A DNA stretch of 64,000 bases from assembly GCA_965203985.1 (NCBI GenBank), contig CBDBDS010000008.1:1-64000 (forward strand). The letters are read 5' to 3'. Below, piece after piece: positions 41,893-51,587 of the stretch (position 1 is the stretch's first letter; each line of letters begins with the position of its first letter). The notes beneath the pieces were generated by a model. The model was not told where the DNA came from. It worked only from the letters and a program-made list of their open reading frames with translations, and ran no database searches. This DNA is from Bin87 sp965203985. GTDB lineage: Bacteria; Chloroflexota; Dehalococcoidia; Lucifugimonadales; UBA3495. The position numbers and the translations under genes were made by a program.

Positions 41893-44598
41893 ATGGCACT
41901 GCAAGTGACCCACGACGGAAATACATTAGTATTCCGGCCGGGAAAAAGCGAGCTCCTCTCGGAGGACGCTATCTCTCAGGCTCTGAGTGCTCTCCACGGT
42001 CTCGGGGAGGTATTCGCTCTGGACACTGTCGGATGGATGACCGAATACAGGCTGTTCCTCCGCTTCGGTGCGTCCGCATCCGCAACCGGTCCCCGTCTCG
42101 AGCAGGTCTTTGGGGCAATGCAAAAAGACGATTTTGACTACTCTGGTTGGCTCCATCTCAAACAGGGCGAATGCGGGGTGGTCCAGCCCGTGGACCTTTC
42201 CGATCACGCGGTGCTGCCCATCGCCCATTATGCGCCTGAGGACGCTCGCGAACGGTGGCAGGCGGTATTGCGGGCCCTGGCAAGCTACCGAGGCGATATG
42301 TTCCCGGGCAGGTTAGGTGTTCGAGTTGCGCTGAGGCCGGCAGGTCAGGATTGGAGAGAGCGCTTCATCAAGAGCGCTCCCGGTGACGATGGGGCACGGG
42401 GGACGAACAACCATCGCGACCGTTGGGATGCCAAGGCCAGCGGGCCAGCGTTCCATGCGCAGATTCAACTACTGGCGATCTGTCAGGACGATCCCCAGAC
42501 GGTAGATGTGGCGAGGGCGGATTTGGCTAGGTTGGCCGCGCTGGTAACTGAATTGACCGGCCAACCACAAGCCTGGACACTCGATCGCCCCATCGAACGT
42601 TCGTTGACCAGGGAGGCTGTAAGGGCACTGATCGAGCGTACCGGCAGGTCAACAGAAGCGTGGCCGGAGCTAAGGTTTTTGGCGGACGAGGGAGCTGCGC
42701 CATATGCGCTCAGTGCCGAGGAGGCTGCCGCGCTGTGGCCGGCCTGGATGCCATTGGTCCGATTGCGTTACAGAACGCCGCAAGATCCGACCACGACCGG
42801 TGTGGAACCGCCCGCCGCACCTGAACACGAGGGCGCAGCCACGCCGCCCCGATCCGATGGACATGAGATCACGCATCGGCCGCTAGACGAACCCCCAGCG
42901 ACGGGGAGTGACCCGGTTCAAGAAGGGGGGAACACACGGGTTCAGGCATTGGTTCACAGCTCCCGACCCCAGGAATTGCCGGTTCGTAGCACCCCGGACC
43001 CCAAGGAGCTGCGAAGGGGTCGGCGCCGCCGCCGTACGGGCAGTTCTGAGCGCGTTGAGGGTGCTTTGGCGCAGGTCCGTCCATCGGTGATGCGCCAAAT
43101 GGGGCTCAGCGATGTTGATATCGCCGTGTTCGATTGCTTGGGCGACTCGCCATTGGCCAGCCACGAGGAATTAGCCTACTCCTGGGGTCTGGCCGTGACC
43201 GCAGTCGATAGGTCGATTGGGAAGCTCAAAGATCTTGAGCTTGTGGAGAGCGTTTCGGTGTATATCGGCGGCGAACGACGTGAACGCTCGTGGATACCGG
43301 AAGACTGTTGGGCCCGGGTTTTCGACGACCGGCCGCTGCCCCATATCGATCACATGGTGCGCAGGTTGTGGAACAACCCGGAAATGGTTTCGGCGGTATA
43401 CCGCCTGGTCGGGATACTGACCCAGGAAAACGATGAGCGTGAGCTTCTGATAGTTCGCTGGCTTTGGAAGCGACCGTTCGACGCGGTGGTTCAATGCAAC
43501 GACGGATGGGCGGCGTTTCTTTGGACCGGGCTTTGGAAGGGACGGGAAAAACTCGATCTCCAACTCCAGGAATGTATGCACGAACTGCGCCGGTGGAACC
43601 AGTGGGGGGAGCCGGCGTGGCCTGGACGCATCCTCTTCGTGGTACCCGATGCATGGGTGGAAGAGCAGGTGTGGCGTGCGGTTTGCCGACGGGGTTGGGA
43701 GGAGTACTGCGCCATATTGAATTTGCGCGATGATGAACTGGTCGGGGAGTTGGGCCTTGGGGGCGCGCGACGTTGGATTCCCCCCTTCATACGAGAGGAA
43801 CCGCCGCCACTGAAGGCGAACGTAGAAAGGTGGGTAGAACTCTTGAAAAACGACCCGGCGAGCCGCATGAGTCGGCTCCTGCAAGTGATTGAGCTGTACC
43901 CGGGAATATCGGCATCTCATCTGGGGCGACTGACGCGCATAAACGGCACGAATGTCGCGGAAGGTCTGGCCTGCCTTAGATCCCGGAATTTGATCCACCA
44001 ACCGCATTGCGATGGCTATAGCCTCGAAGATCTGGCGCTTGCCAAATCCGCTCGGCGAGATGGCGTGTGGTCTGGATTGCCCGGGCGGCGCCAGGGCAAA
44101 AAGCGAACCGCGGAGTATCCCGATCTACGTTGGCGGCGACTGCGCCACATCCAGAACATCTTGGTCCAGTTCCACGCTGCGGGTTGCCGCGTGGCTCCGG
44201 GGTGGCTGGCGCAAGACGCAAGTTTCAGGCCCGACGGAGTCGTTTGGCTGGACGGAGGGCCGTACGGAGCGGGCTGGCATTACCTGGTTGATGCGCGACA
44301 CGTGCACAAGACAACCAGAATGAGGGGGGTACTGAATCGAGCCCTGTCTGACGAGCGGCGCGACGGATTCCCTATCCTGGTGATATGCCGCGAAGGGATG
44401 GAAGAAATCGTATGGGAACTGGGTGCCGAACGGCCCATGCTGACGAGCACACCCAATCGAATCAGAGGGAGATCCATTGTCGGGGCAACGGACTGTGCCT
44501 GGCTGCGATATGGAGACGAGACACATTTAATGGGCGGCCGAAGACGCAATGCGCGACGGAAGGACACTGATGGAACCAATGATGAACGAGAAGCTTGA
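41893..44598 (+). CDS. Large winged-helix / relaxation-type protein of the ParB cassette
   Basis: The 901-residue protein has an N-terminal domain (about 1-290) resembling the non-ATPase N-terminal region of conjugation proteins. A basic low-complexity linker (LRRGRRRRRTGSS) follows. The C-terminal half, with a winged helix (FDCLGDSPLASHEELAYSWGLAVTAVDRSIGKL) and RDGVWSGLPG, FRPDGVVWLDGG and GWHYLVDARH blocks, looks like replication-relaxation proteins. No P-loop is seen. GGAG at 41883 favours ATG 41893 over 41887. The C-terminal half is paralogous to 45935-47428. Function unproven. Confidence 0.7.
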   Translation: MALQVTHDGNTLVFRPGKSELLSEDAISQALSALHGLGEVFALDTVGWMTEYRLFLRFGASASATGPRLEQVFGAMQKDDFDYSGWLHLKQGECGVVQPVDLSDHAVLPIAHYAPEDARERWQAVLRALASYRGDMFPGRLGVRVALRPAGQDWRERFIKSAPGDDGARGTNNHRDRWDAKASGPAFHAQIQLLAICQDDPQTVDVARADLARLAALVTELTGQPQAWTLDRPIERSLTREAVRALIERTGRSTEAWPELRFLADEGAAPYALSAEEAAALWPAWMPLVRLRYRTPQDPTTTGVEPPAAPEHEGAATPPRSDGHEITHRPLDEPPATGSDPVQEGGNTRVQALVHSSRPQELPVRSTPDPKELRRGRRRRRTGSSERVEGALAQVRPSVMRQMGLSDVDIAVFDCLGDSPLASHEELAYSWGLAVTAVDRSIGKLKDLELVESVSVYIGGERRERSWIPEDCWARVFDDRPLPHIDHMVRRLWNNPEMVSAVYRLVGILTQENDERELLIVRWLWKRPFDAVVQCNDGWAAFLWTGLWKGREKLDLQLQECMHELRRWNQWGEPAWPGRILFVVPDAWVEEQVWRAVCRRGWEEYCAILNLRDDELVGELGLGGARRWIPPFIREEPPPLKANVERWVELLKNDPASRMSRLLQVIELYPGISASHLGRLTRINGTNVAEGLACLRSRNLIHQPHCDGYSLEDLALAKSARRDGVWSGLPGRRQGKKRTAEYPDLRWRRLRHIQNILVQFHAAGCRVAPGWLAQDASFRPDGVVWLDGGPYGAGWHYLVDARHVHKTTRMRGVLNRALSDERRDGFPILVICREGMEEIVWELGAERPMLTSTPNRIRGRSIVGATDCAWLRYGDETHLMGGRRRNARRKDTDGTNDEREA

Positions 44599-45901
44599 GG
44601 ACCTTTTGTCAAACGATCCAGACGTCAGACTCAAAGCGGCGGGCGGGTTGGGCGTGCGTGATGCCGATGCGCTAGAACCTGAGGATTACTACGTCGCGGT
44701 GGCGGATCGTCTGAGGTACCGCCGCGATGAGGACGCAATGGCCATACTGCACCGCCTCCTCGGTCATCCGGAACCTCTGGTGCAGGCCAGTGCGGCTGGC
44801 GCCTTGGTCGCTAAAGATCCAGAGGTAGGAGTACCTTTCCTGGAAGCGCTGTTGCTGACCGATGATCGCAAAGTCCGTAGCCGGGTGGTGGAGTCGCTGT
44901 GTCGGATCAGGACCGGGGAGCACGGCCGTTTGCTGGCTCGAACACTTTGGTCTCTGTACCAAAGCCGGCATACCATCGATCCTTCGGATGATTGGACTCG
45001 GGACCTCAGGCGGTCCATCACCAACACTCTCGGCATTCTGGGCGATTCCTACGCGGTGAACAGCCTGGGGCAGGCTGTAATGGATGTCGATCCGGTGGTC
45101 CGCGCCAATGCGGCGTTGGCGTTGGGATTGATCATGGACAAACAAGCCGTACCGGTTTTGGTAAAGGCCCTGGATGATAAAGACGACCGGGTGCGCCTCG
45201 AGGCGGTACAAGCCCTTGTTTTACTGGAGGATCGTTCGGTATCTACTGCCTTGCTGCGAAAACTTGATGACCCCGAACCAGCCGTGGTGGCTGCGGCTAC
45301 AACCGGTCTGGGTTGGTTCAGGAATGCCGAGGCAAGGCCACATTTGTTGAGGCTCATCGAGGGAGAGTCGGACCTGATCGCCCGGGCGGCGTTCCGGTCG
45401 TTGCGGCAGATTGGTTTCGTGGTATCAGTTCGGGAGTTGGCCACCACGGTCGACTCTCCGGACACCGAGGTCAGGACTCGGTCGATGGTGGTCGCCCTGT
45501 TGGGTTTGACGGGTGAAGCCGAGGCATTGCCACCTCTTCTTACCGCCCTCGGCAATCGGGCTGTTTCCGTCAAAATAGCCGCGGCGCGGGCACTTGGCCG
45601 GTTGGCAGACCGCAGGGCCGCCGGATATCTGGCTGATGTGCTCGAAGACGACCAGCCGACGGTGTTTCACAAGGAGGTTGTGCGTGCCCTGGGCGAGTTG
45701 GGCGATCCGTCGGTGGGTTGGGCATTGCGACAGGCATTGAAATCACGGGACCGGGAACTGGCGCACGCCGCGGAGCTGACGTTGGTGCGTCTGGGACTGG
45801 CCCGGTTTGCGCTCGAACAAATCGAACCGTCGCATGAATCCACCCGTACTCGTGCGCCCCATCTACTGCTGCGCGCGGGGCGGTTTGACGAGAGACTATA
45901 G
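44570..45901 (+). CDS. HEAT-repeat protein
   Basis: The protein (about 443 residues) is made of tandem HEAT/PBS-lyase-type repeats, for example AVPVLVKALDDKDDRVRLEAVQALVLL, STALLRKLDDPEPAVVAAATTGLG and AAGYLADVLEDDQPTVFHKEVVRALGELG. It forms an alpha solenoid, normally a protein- or DNA-binding scaffold (as in AlkD-like proteins). Its start lies within the end of the upstream gene; ATG 44549 is an alternative start. Tight spacing indicates one operon with the winged-helix genes. Confidence 0.85.
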   Translation: MEPMMNEKLEDLLSNDPDVRLKAAGGLGVRDADALEPEDYYVAVADRLRYRRDEDAMAILHRLLGHPEPLVQASAAGALVAKDPEVGVPFLEALLLTDDRKVRSRVVESLCRIRTGEHGRLLARTLWSLYQSRHTIDPSDDWTRDLRRSITNTLGILGDSYAVNSLGQAVMDVDPVVRANAALALGLIMDKQAVPVLVKALDDKDDRVRLEAVQALVLLEDRSVSTALLRKLDDPEPAVVAAATTGLGWFRNAEARPHLLRLIEGESDLIARAAFRSLRQIGFVVSVRELATTVDSPDTEVRTRSMVVALLGLTGEAEALPPLLTALGNRAVSVKIAAARALGRLADRRAAGYLADVLEDDQPTVFHKEVVRALGELGDPSVGWALRQALKSRDRELAHAAELTLVRLGLARFALEQIEPSHESTRTRAPHLLLRAGRFDERL

Positions 45902-45934
45902 ATTGACGGCTGGAACTCATGGATGGAGGCTTTC

Positions 45935-47428
45935 ATGGCTGATGACACAAAATCCAAACGCGGCAGGCGTCGGAGGCTCACTGCGGAAGAGCGCACCATC
46001 GAGGAACGGTTGAGCCGGTTCCCTCTGGCCAGCGGGCAGAACCTGGACCGTATGTACGGCGAGGAATACATTACCCGCAACCGCACCCTCGCGACCCTGA
46101 AGGAAGACGGATTGGTGGGTGGGATGGACTGTGGTTTCACGCGACGTAGGCAACCCAGATACTGGTCCATAGACCGGAGCCCTGGTTGGGACCCCGACGA
46201 TCCACAACCCAAAAATCCTCACCTGGTACATACACTGTTGTCACGCCTGGCTTTGCTGGAGTCAGTCTATTTCATCATTGAGGATGCGTTGCAGAAAAAG
46301 CCAGGCCGGAAGCTGGTGGATTTCGCCTGGCGCTTCGAATCGGCGATCGATGCGACGGTCCGGTTCAACGACGGATGGATGGCCTTCGTGTGGTCCGGCG
46401 TCTGGAAGGACAGCAAGTCGGTGTCACACCTCGCGCTGGATCTGGTGGACAACCTGAACGCTTGGGGGAGGGCTGGCCTCAGGCATGATCCCGGGAAGAT
46501 TTGCGTCATCGTTCCGGACCTCTGGCAGGCGGAGCTAGTGCGCCGCGGCGTTGAGATGTTCGGACGACCCGAAAACAGCCTGATCCATGTCGCTGGCGCC
46601 AGTTCAATCGATGACGATTACGACCTCTCCGGCAGCCGCGGTTGGCCACCCCGTGCAGACATGAGCCGTTGGTCCCGCCCTCCGGACCGGTTGGACCGGC
46701 TGGTCCGCGAACTGGCAGCCCGCGATAACGCAAGGGATTTGCTGCGGTTTCTGACCACGGTCGAACAGTGGCCCGGCGTGGTTCGAGGGACACTCCGGGA
46801 TCTCACAAAGCTCAACGGCAAATCGATCGCGGCGGCGGAAGACTGGCTGATCGAATCGGGCCTGATCTGGCGTACCTCAAACGGAGGCCTCGCCGCCAGC
46901 AAAGACTGGCTTTCGATAGCAGCGCGCCGCGATCGTGTTTGGTCCGGGAGGCCCGGCCAGATGTTCAGCCGGGAAAAGGTCGATCAGCTGTACACCGGGC
47001 GCATCGGGACGCACGAGAAAGGACTGGCCACACTGGTGGGATGGTTCTCAGCCGCCGGATGTCCAGTCGCTCCTGGATGGCGTTTTCACGATGTCATGGG
47101 GTCGCGTGGCCAGGTGGCCCCGGACGCCATGATCCTTGTGAAGCGCAGTCCATTTGGGCCGACTTGGTTCCATGTCGAGTATGAATTGAGCGCCAAGGCC
47201 AAGGCGAGAGTGGGCAAAAAAATCCGCGGTTACCACTCCCAATCCAGAAGCGACGACTTCCCGTTGATGTGCGTGTGCAAGCGCGAGGCAATGCAAAACT
47301 TCATTGACCTCGGTCCTGATCGAATGCTGGTTGCCCCCGTGGAGGAGGTACGCCGGCGGAACGTGGTGGGGGACTCCGGGACGGTATGGCTTCACCGGGG
47401 CCGGCCGGTAGATAGTTTCGGAGCGTAG
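45935..47428 (+). CDS. Winged-helix / relaxation-type protein, paralogue of 41893-44598
   Basis: The 497-residue protein begins with a basic tail (KSKRGRRRRRLTAEER) and a winged helix, then repeats blocks of the 901-residue protein: RFNDGWMAFVWSGVWKDSK (versus QCNDGWAAFLWTGLWKGRE), RDRVWSGRPGQ (versus RDGVWSGLPGR), AAGCPVAPGW (versus AAGCRVAPGW) and APDAMILVKRSPFGPTWFHVEYEL. PD...EYE plus a later Lys could be a PD-(D/E)xK-type core, as proposed for replication-relaxation proteins. GGAGG five bases before ATG 45935 sets the start. Confidence 0.72.
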   Translation: MADDTKSKRGRRRRLTAEERTIEERLSRFPLASGQNLDRMYGEEYITRNRTLATLKEDGLVGGMDCGFTRRRQPRYWSIDRSPGWDPDDPQPKNPHLVHTLLSRLALLESVYFIIEDALQKKPGRKLVDFAWRFESAIDATVRFNDGWMAFVWSGVWKDSKSVSHLALDLVDNLNAWGRAGLRHDPGKICVIVPDLWQAELVRRGVEMFGRPENSLIHVAGASSIDDDYDLSGSRGWPPRADMSRWSRPPDRLDRLVRELAARDNARDLLRFLTTVEQWPGVVRGTLRDLTKLNGKSIAAAEDWLIESGLIWRTSNGGLAASKDWLSIAARRDRVWSGRPGQMFSREKVDQLYTGRIGTHEKGLATLVGWFSAAGCPVAPGWRFHDVMGSRGQVAPDAMILVKRSPFGPTWFHVEYELSAKAKARVGKKIRGYHSQSRSDDFPLMCVCKREAMQNFIDLGPDRMLVAPVEEVRRRNVVGDSGTVWLHRGRPVDSFGA

Positions 47429-47893
47429 CGTCTTCGTAAGCGGGCTTGACCGGGTACACGGCTGGCAGCGTGACAGTTGACACTAGTACTCAGTCAACAT
47501 TGGAAAGGCAGCGATAGAAGCGATGAAGTTTGGTCCTGGCATCGTCAGCGCTGAAGTGCCAGTTGATGGTGGAGCAGGCTGCGTTGCACTGGGTATCGTA
47601 GCTGTCCCGCGTCAATCAGATTTGCCGATTTATCGCCGATTAGTTTTGCCGGTTCACCTCCTCGGCCGCAGCAGTCCCGCCGCGTTGCTGTGCTGCGTCA
47701 GTCCGGTAGCTGGGGACGTCGAATTCCAGGATGACGGCGTGGTGGACGACCCGGTCAATCGCCGCGGCGGTGGCCATGGGGTTGGCGAAGATGCGCTCCC
47801 ACTCCGAGAAGACCAGGTTGGACGTGATGCCCAGCGACCTGCGCTCGTAGCGTTCGGCAATCAGGGTGAAGAGAACCTCGGACTCCTCGTTGC

Positions 47894-47912
47894 CCCCGTG
47901 TCAAGCACGGGG
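47894..47912. repeat. Short hairpin inserted in istB relic
   Basis: Arms CCCCGTG / CACGGGG with loop TCAAG interrupt istB between the DDLGYLPQ Walker B region and the NEESEVLFTLIAERY block, where intact IstB has no extra sequence. Confidence 0.6.
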
Positions 47913-48019
47913 CGGGATCTGGGGCAGGTAGCCCAGGTCGTCCAGAAGCAGGAAGTCGAAGCTGTCCAGCTTGTGCAGTTGCCGGGGCAGGTCGAAGTCA
48001 CGCTTGGCGGCGAGCAGGT

Positions 48020-48037
48020 CCCCTGCTTTCGCAGGGG
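48020..48037. repeat. Second short hairpin inserted in istB relic
   Basis: Arms CCCCTGC / GCAGGGG with loop TTTC interrupt istB between AYRLVQ and LLAAKRDFDLPRQL. A similar hairpin (TTCCTGC / GCAGGAA, same loop) lies at 18130. Confidence 0.6.
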
Positions 48038-48460
48038 CAGGCTCTGCACCAGGCGGTAGGCCGGAGCGAAGAGGACGGAGTGGCCGGTTTCCACCAGGCG
48101 GTGTCCCAGGGCGCAGAGCGCGTGGTCTTGCCGGTGCCGGGCAGCCCGAAGGCCAGCACGTTGACGCCGTGCTCCACGAAGCTGTCCTGGGCCAGTTGGT
48201 CCAGCTGCTGTCTAAGTGCCAGAGGCATCCGGTGGTGCTCGAAGGCTTCCCAGGTCTTGCCCGCAGGGAGTTTGGATGCTTGATGTGCCGGTGGCGGCGA
48301 TCCTCGGCTTCCTGTTCCAGCACCTCCAGGAAAGTGGACAGGGCGTCGCCGTGGCCCGCCTCGGTGAAACGCGCCACCGACTGGGCGCCCATGGTGGGCA
48401 TCTTGAATTGGTGGCAGAGCTCGCCGATGCGCTCCTGCATCACGCTGGTGTCGGCGTCCA

Positions 48461-49172
48461 TCATCCGCACACCCCCGCGCCGGCCAGGCTGACGGTGAGC
48501 AGTCCATCGTAGATCTTCAGGTCCGGCTTTCTGGTCATGACCAGCGCAGGCACTTCTGGCGGCTTGGGCTCGGCCAGATCACGCACCTCGGCGTAGTCGA
48601 AGGGCTGGCTGGTCTCCAGAAGCAGGGACAGCGCGCTGTCCACATTGGCCTCCATGGTGGTGGCCGCCAGATGCAGGACCCGCACGTACTCCACGTCAGC
48701 CCGTTCCCCGCGCCACTGACTGAGGACGTCGTAGGCCAGGCGGAAGTGCATGGAGGGAAAGAGCTGCTCCCTGAAGCGGTACCGGGCGAAAGCTCCCGGC
48801 TTGCGCACCATGGAGCCGATCACGTGGCGGTAATTGACGTTTACTTCTCCATCACCGCGTACCCGCGCCATGCGCTCGACAAAGTGACCCTTGTAGTACA
48901 CTTCCAGGTGATCGGAATAGAGGCGGATCTGTACCTCCTTGTTGATAAGACGGGAGGGCACGCTGTAGCTCCGTCCCGCTACTTGGATGGTGCTCCACCG
49001 GCGCACCTTGGACTGGTAGTTGGCGTATTCCGGCATGGGGGTTGGGGCAGGGGCCGTAGGCAAGCCATTTCCTGCTCCAGCTTCCTCCTCACCAGGCGAT
49101 TACGCTTGGCGACCATCTCCTGCACGAAGTCGGCGTAATCGTCGGCGGTGTGGAAATTGCGGCTGACGCGCG
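48461..49172 (-). pseudogene. istA: IS21 istA transposase, C-terminal part with frameshift
   Basis: The main frame, read from 49063, encodes the IstA C-terminal region (PEYANYQSKVRRWSTIQVAG, SYSVPSRLINKEV, FREQLFPSMHFRLAYDVL). The preceding part (ADDYADFVQEMVAKRNRLVRRKLEQEMA) continues in another frame to about 49172. The integrase catalytic core is missing, cut by the neighbouring IS. It overlaps istB as is usual for IS21. Confidence 0.8.
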
Positions 49173-49208
49173 CATTGCCTCACCTAAAACGTTACCCAAT
49201 ATAGGTGG

Positions 49209-50693
49209 TTGCCTCAAATAAAATGTTACCGAAAATGCGGAGGCAGCCACGTGGGTGCTGGCATAAGCAGGATGGCAAAGCAGGAATGGTTGGTCACGCT
49301 GAGAGACCGTTACCGGAGTTCTTCCAAGAAGGAGAAGAGCCGTATCCTGGACGAGTTCATCGCGATCACCGGACACCATCGCAAACACGGCATCAGGTTG
49401 CTCAGCCAGATTGACGAGGTCGACGAGGTTCCGCGTCGGCACAAGGCCAGCGTATCTACGATGAGGCGATCACAGAGGCGGTGATCGCCATCTGGGAAAC
49501 CGCAGACCGCATCTGCCGGAAACGGTGACGGCGGCGGTCCCCCACCTGGTGGAGTCCATAGAGCGCAATGGCCATCTCGCATTGGACCCTGAGGTGCAAT
49601 CGTGGGTGCTGTCGGCCAGTGCCGCCACTTTGGATCGATTGCTCAGACTGGTGAAGACCACGGTGGCCGGCCGGTGCAGGCGCCGGCGTAAATGGTCGAT
49701 GGGCAAGCGCGCTCCGGTGCGCACCTACAACGACTGGAACGGACCGCCGCCGGGCTCTCTGGAAATAGACTTGGTGGTTCACAGCGGTGGGCCGCTGTCC
49801 GGATCATTCATCCACAGCGTGGGCGCCACCGACAGCGTGTTCATCAACGAGACGCTGATCGGATACTGCGCTGAGCGCGGCATCGAGTTCACCCGGTCCA
49901 GGGCGTACCGCAGCAATGACCAGGCGTGGATTGAACAGAAGAACGGCAACGTAGTGCGCCGCTTCGTCGGCCATGATCGCTACTCGGGTCAGGTCGCCGG
50001 TCAAGCCATGGCGCAACTCTACGGTGCGCTGCGTGTGTATGTGAACTTCTTACAGCCCTCATTCAAGTTGATCGACAAGTCCCGGGAAGGAAGCGCAACC
50101 GTCAAGCGTGACAGTTCACCGACCACGCCCTGCCACCGTCTGACCCCAGCATGATGCCTTCGGCGAAGATATGAGGGCCATGCTGGTCCTGTAGCGGTCC
50201 GGGTTGGACCCGGTGCTATTGCTGCATACCATACGAGAAGCGCAGTCAGCTTTGGTGGCGACTTCACCGGAGGCGAAGGAAACCCCGTCCGGCGAAAGCC
50301 TGAGCAAGTTCCTCGCCAAGTTGCGCAGGCTGTGGCGGCAGGGCGAAGTCCGACCCATTCACGCGGTCCGTGTCCGAGGCCAACGGCACTGGCGAGCCCG
50401 CAAGGATCCCTTCGAGGGTGTTTGGGGCAACGTGCTGGTCTGGTTGCAAACCGAACCGGATGCCAGCAGCAAGGCGCTGATGGCCAGGTTGCAAGCGGAG
50501 CGTCCCGACCGTTTCAGCAAGGCGCAGTTGCGGACCATGCAGCGCCGAGCGAAAGAGTGGCGCGGCATCATGGCCAAAGAACTGGTTTACGCCGGGACTG
50601 CCGAGCCTTTCGCGGAACTGATCAGACTGCCGGAACTGGCGCTGATCGGATTGGATCCCAGGTGCTAAAGTTTCGGTAACTGCGATGAGGCAA
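49209..50693 (+). mobile_element. Degenerate IS with integrase-type transposase and matched ends
   Basis: The ends TTGCCTCA ... GTTACCGAAA (49209-49234) and their inverted counterpart at 50671-50693 mark an element of about 1485 bases. A longer pre-element GTTACC motif just outside the left end hints at nested or duplicated ends. It carries the broken transposase described separately. No target duplication could be read with confidence. Confidence 0.7.
49271..50668 (+). pseudogene. Transposase (integrase catalytic core), several frames
   Basis: The frames join as MAKQEWLVTLRDRYRSSSKKEKSRILDEF, then VPHLVESIERNGHLALDPEV and KRAPVRTYNDWNGPPPGSLEIDLVVHSGG with the first catalytic Asp. FINETLIGYCAERGIEFTRSRAYRSNDQAWIEQKNG with the last Glu follows, and an ending from 50204 (DPVLLLHTIREAQSALVA). 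Between GSFIHS and VGATDSVFINE about 60 residues with the middle catalytic Asp seem deleted. Frameshifts near 49460 and 50150 and an internal deletion make it a dead transposase. Confidence 0.82.
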
Positions 50694-51587
50694 TAGGAAT
50701 CGGCCAATCTGGTTGAGGCGGGACACCATCACCCGAGGGGCACCACGGTGACGCTGCAGCGGCACCGCGTGTCCAGCCTGGGGCACTTGGAGTACTGCAC
50801 GCACGCCCAGGCCGTGGCCTGGGAACGCATCGTGGGATGCTCCATCCGCGAAACCGGCGACGCCGATTGGCGGGACGTACACTACGGCGGCGAGGGCATC
50901 CCCGAGGTGGTGTCCAACCTGCGCACCACGGCCGCAGTGCTCATCATCTGGACTGTTCGGCCTAGAGGCTGTTGAAATCGCGCCGGGTTTCCGAGATGCT
51001 ACTGTCGAGACGGTGCACTGGTGTGCATCGGCTGAGCCTTCTCTCAGCCGGCAGTCACCAGCACACCCTAACCCAGGTTGCTGGGGGCGCTGGATGCGTG
51101 GCACACGCTTGGTTCTCAACGGTAAGGTCACAAAAACAGGAATGAATTGCGTCAATACATCAGTGCAATGCGCCACCGAGCGTTTATTCGTTTAATCAGC
51201 GTAAAATCAGTCAAATTATCGCATCACACCGCATGTTGTGACCTATGCAGAATTCTCCCTGTAAATCCAGTCAATTGGTTCACATTCTGGGAGCCAGGGG
51301 GGCTTATACCAAGAACAATGAACAAACACCGTGCGAACCTGGGTCAACAAATTTCGGGCGCCTGGAGCGTTATCATCGGGGGTACCATCAAAACCATGGC
51401 GAGTTGTTCAGCTGGGGCGGAGACGATTTTGATGATCAATTCCGTTTCACCGAGGTCCAACGCAACCGGCATTTGCGGCAAGGATAGTGATGATGCATAC
51501 CGGCACGTCATCCAGCCGATGTCGACGAAACCCTGAGCTATCGGAGGTGCAGAGGCTCTGGCCTGGGCTCCCGACTAACAGGGTTGT
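50694..51587. other. Low-coding stretch between IS elements
   Basis: About 900 bases with one short plus-strand frame at 50748-50975 (VTLQRHRVSSLGHLEYCTHAQAVAWERIVG ...) whose family I do not recognise, perhaps a gene fragment. The part from 51120 to 51500 is visibly richer in A and T than its surroundings, suggesting a separate foreign origin. No RNA gene or end structure could be assigned. Confidence 0.4.

Larger units (their letters stand above)
47640..48461 (-). pseudogene. istB: IS21 istB (ATPase helper), disrupted
   Basis: Reading minus from MDADTSVMQERIGELCHQF, the frames together give IstB: QSVARFTEAG, the P-loop GLPGTGKTT, SVLFAPAYRLVQ, FDFLLLDDLGYLPQ and LIAERYERRSLGITSNLVFSEW. The reading breaks at the P-loop (frameshift) and at two places where short hairpins are inserted: CCCCTGC ... 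GCAGGGG at 48020 and CCCCGTG ... CACGGGG at 47894. It is therefore inactive and belongs with the istA fragment at its upstream side. Confidence 0.85.

Noticed and set aside
51245..51536. Small genes in the A+T-rich patch (80 and 129 codons)
   Set aside because: No start signals or family features; two overlapping frames give equally poor sequences.
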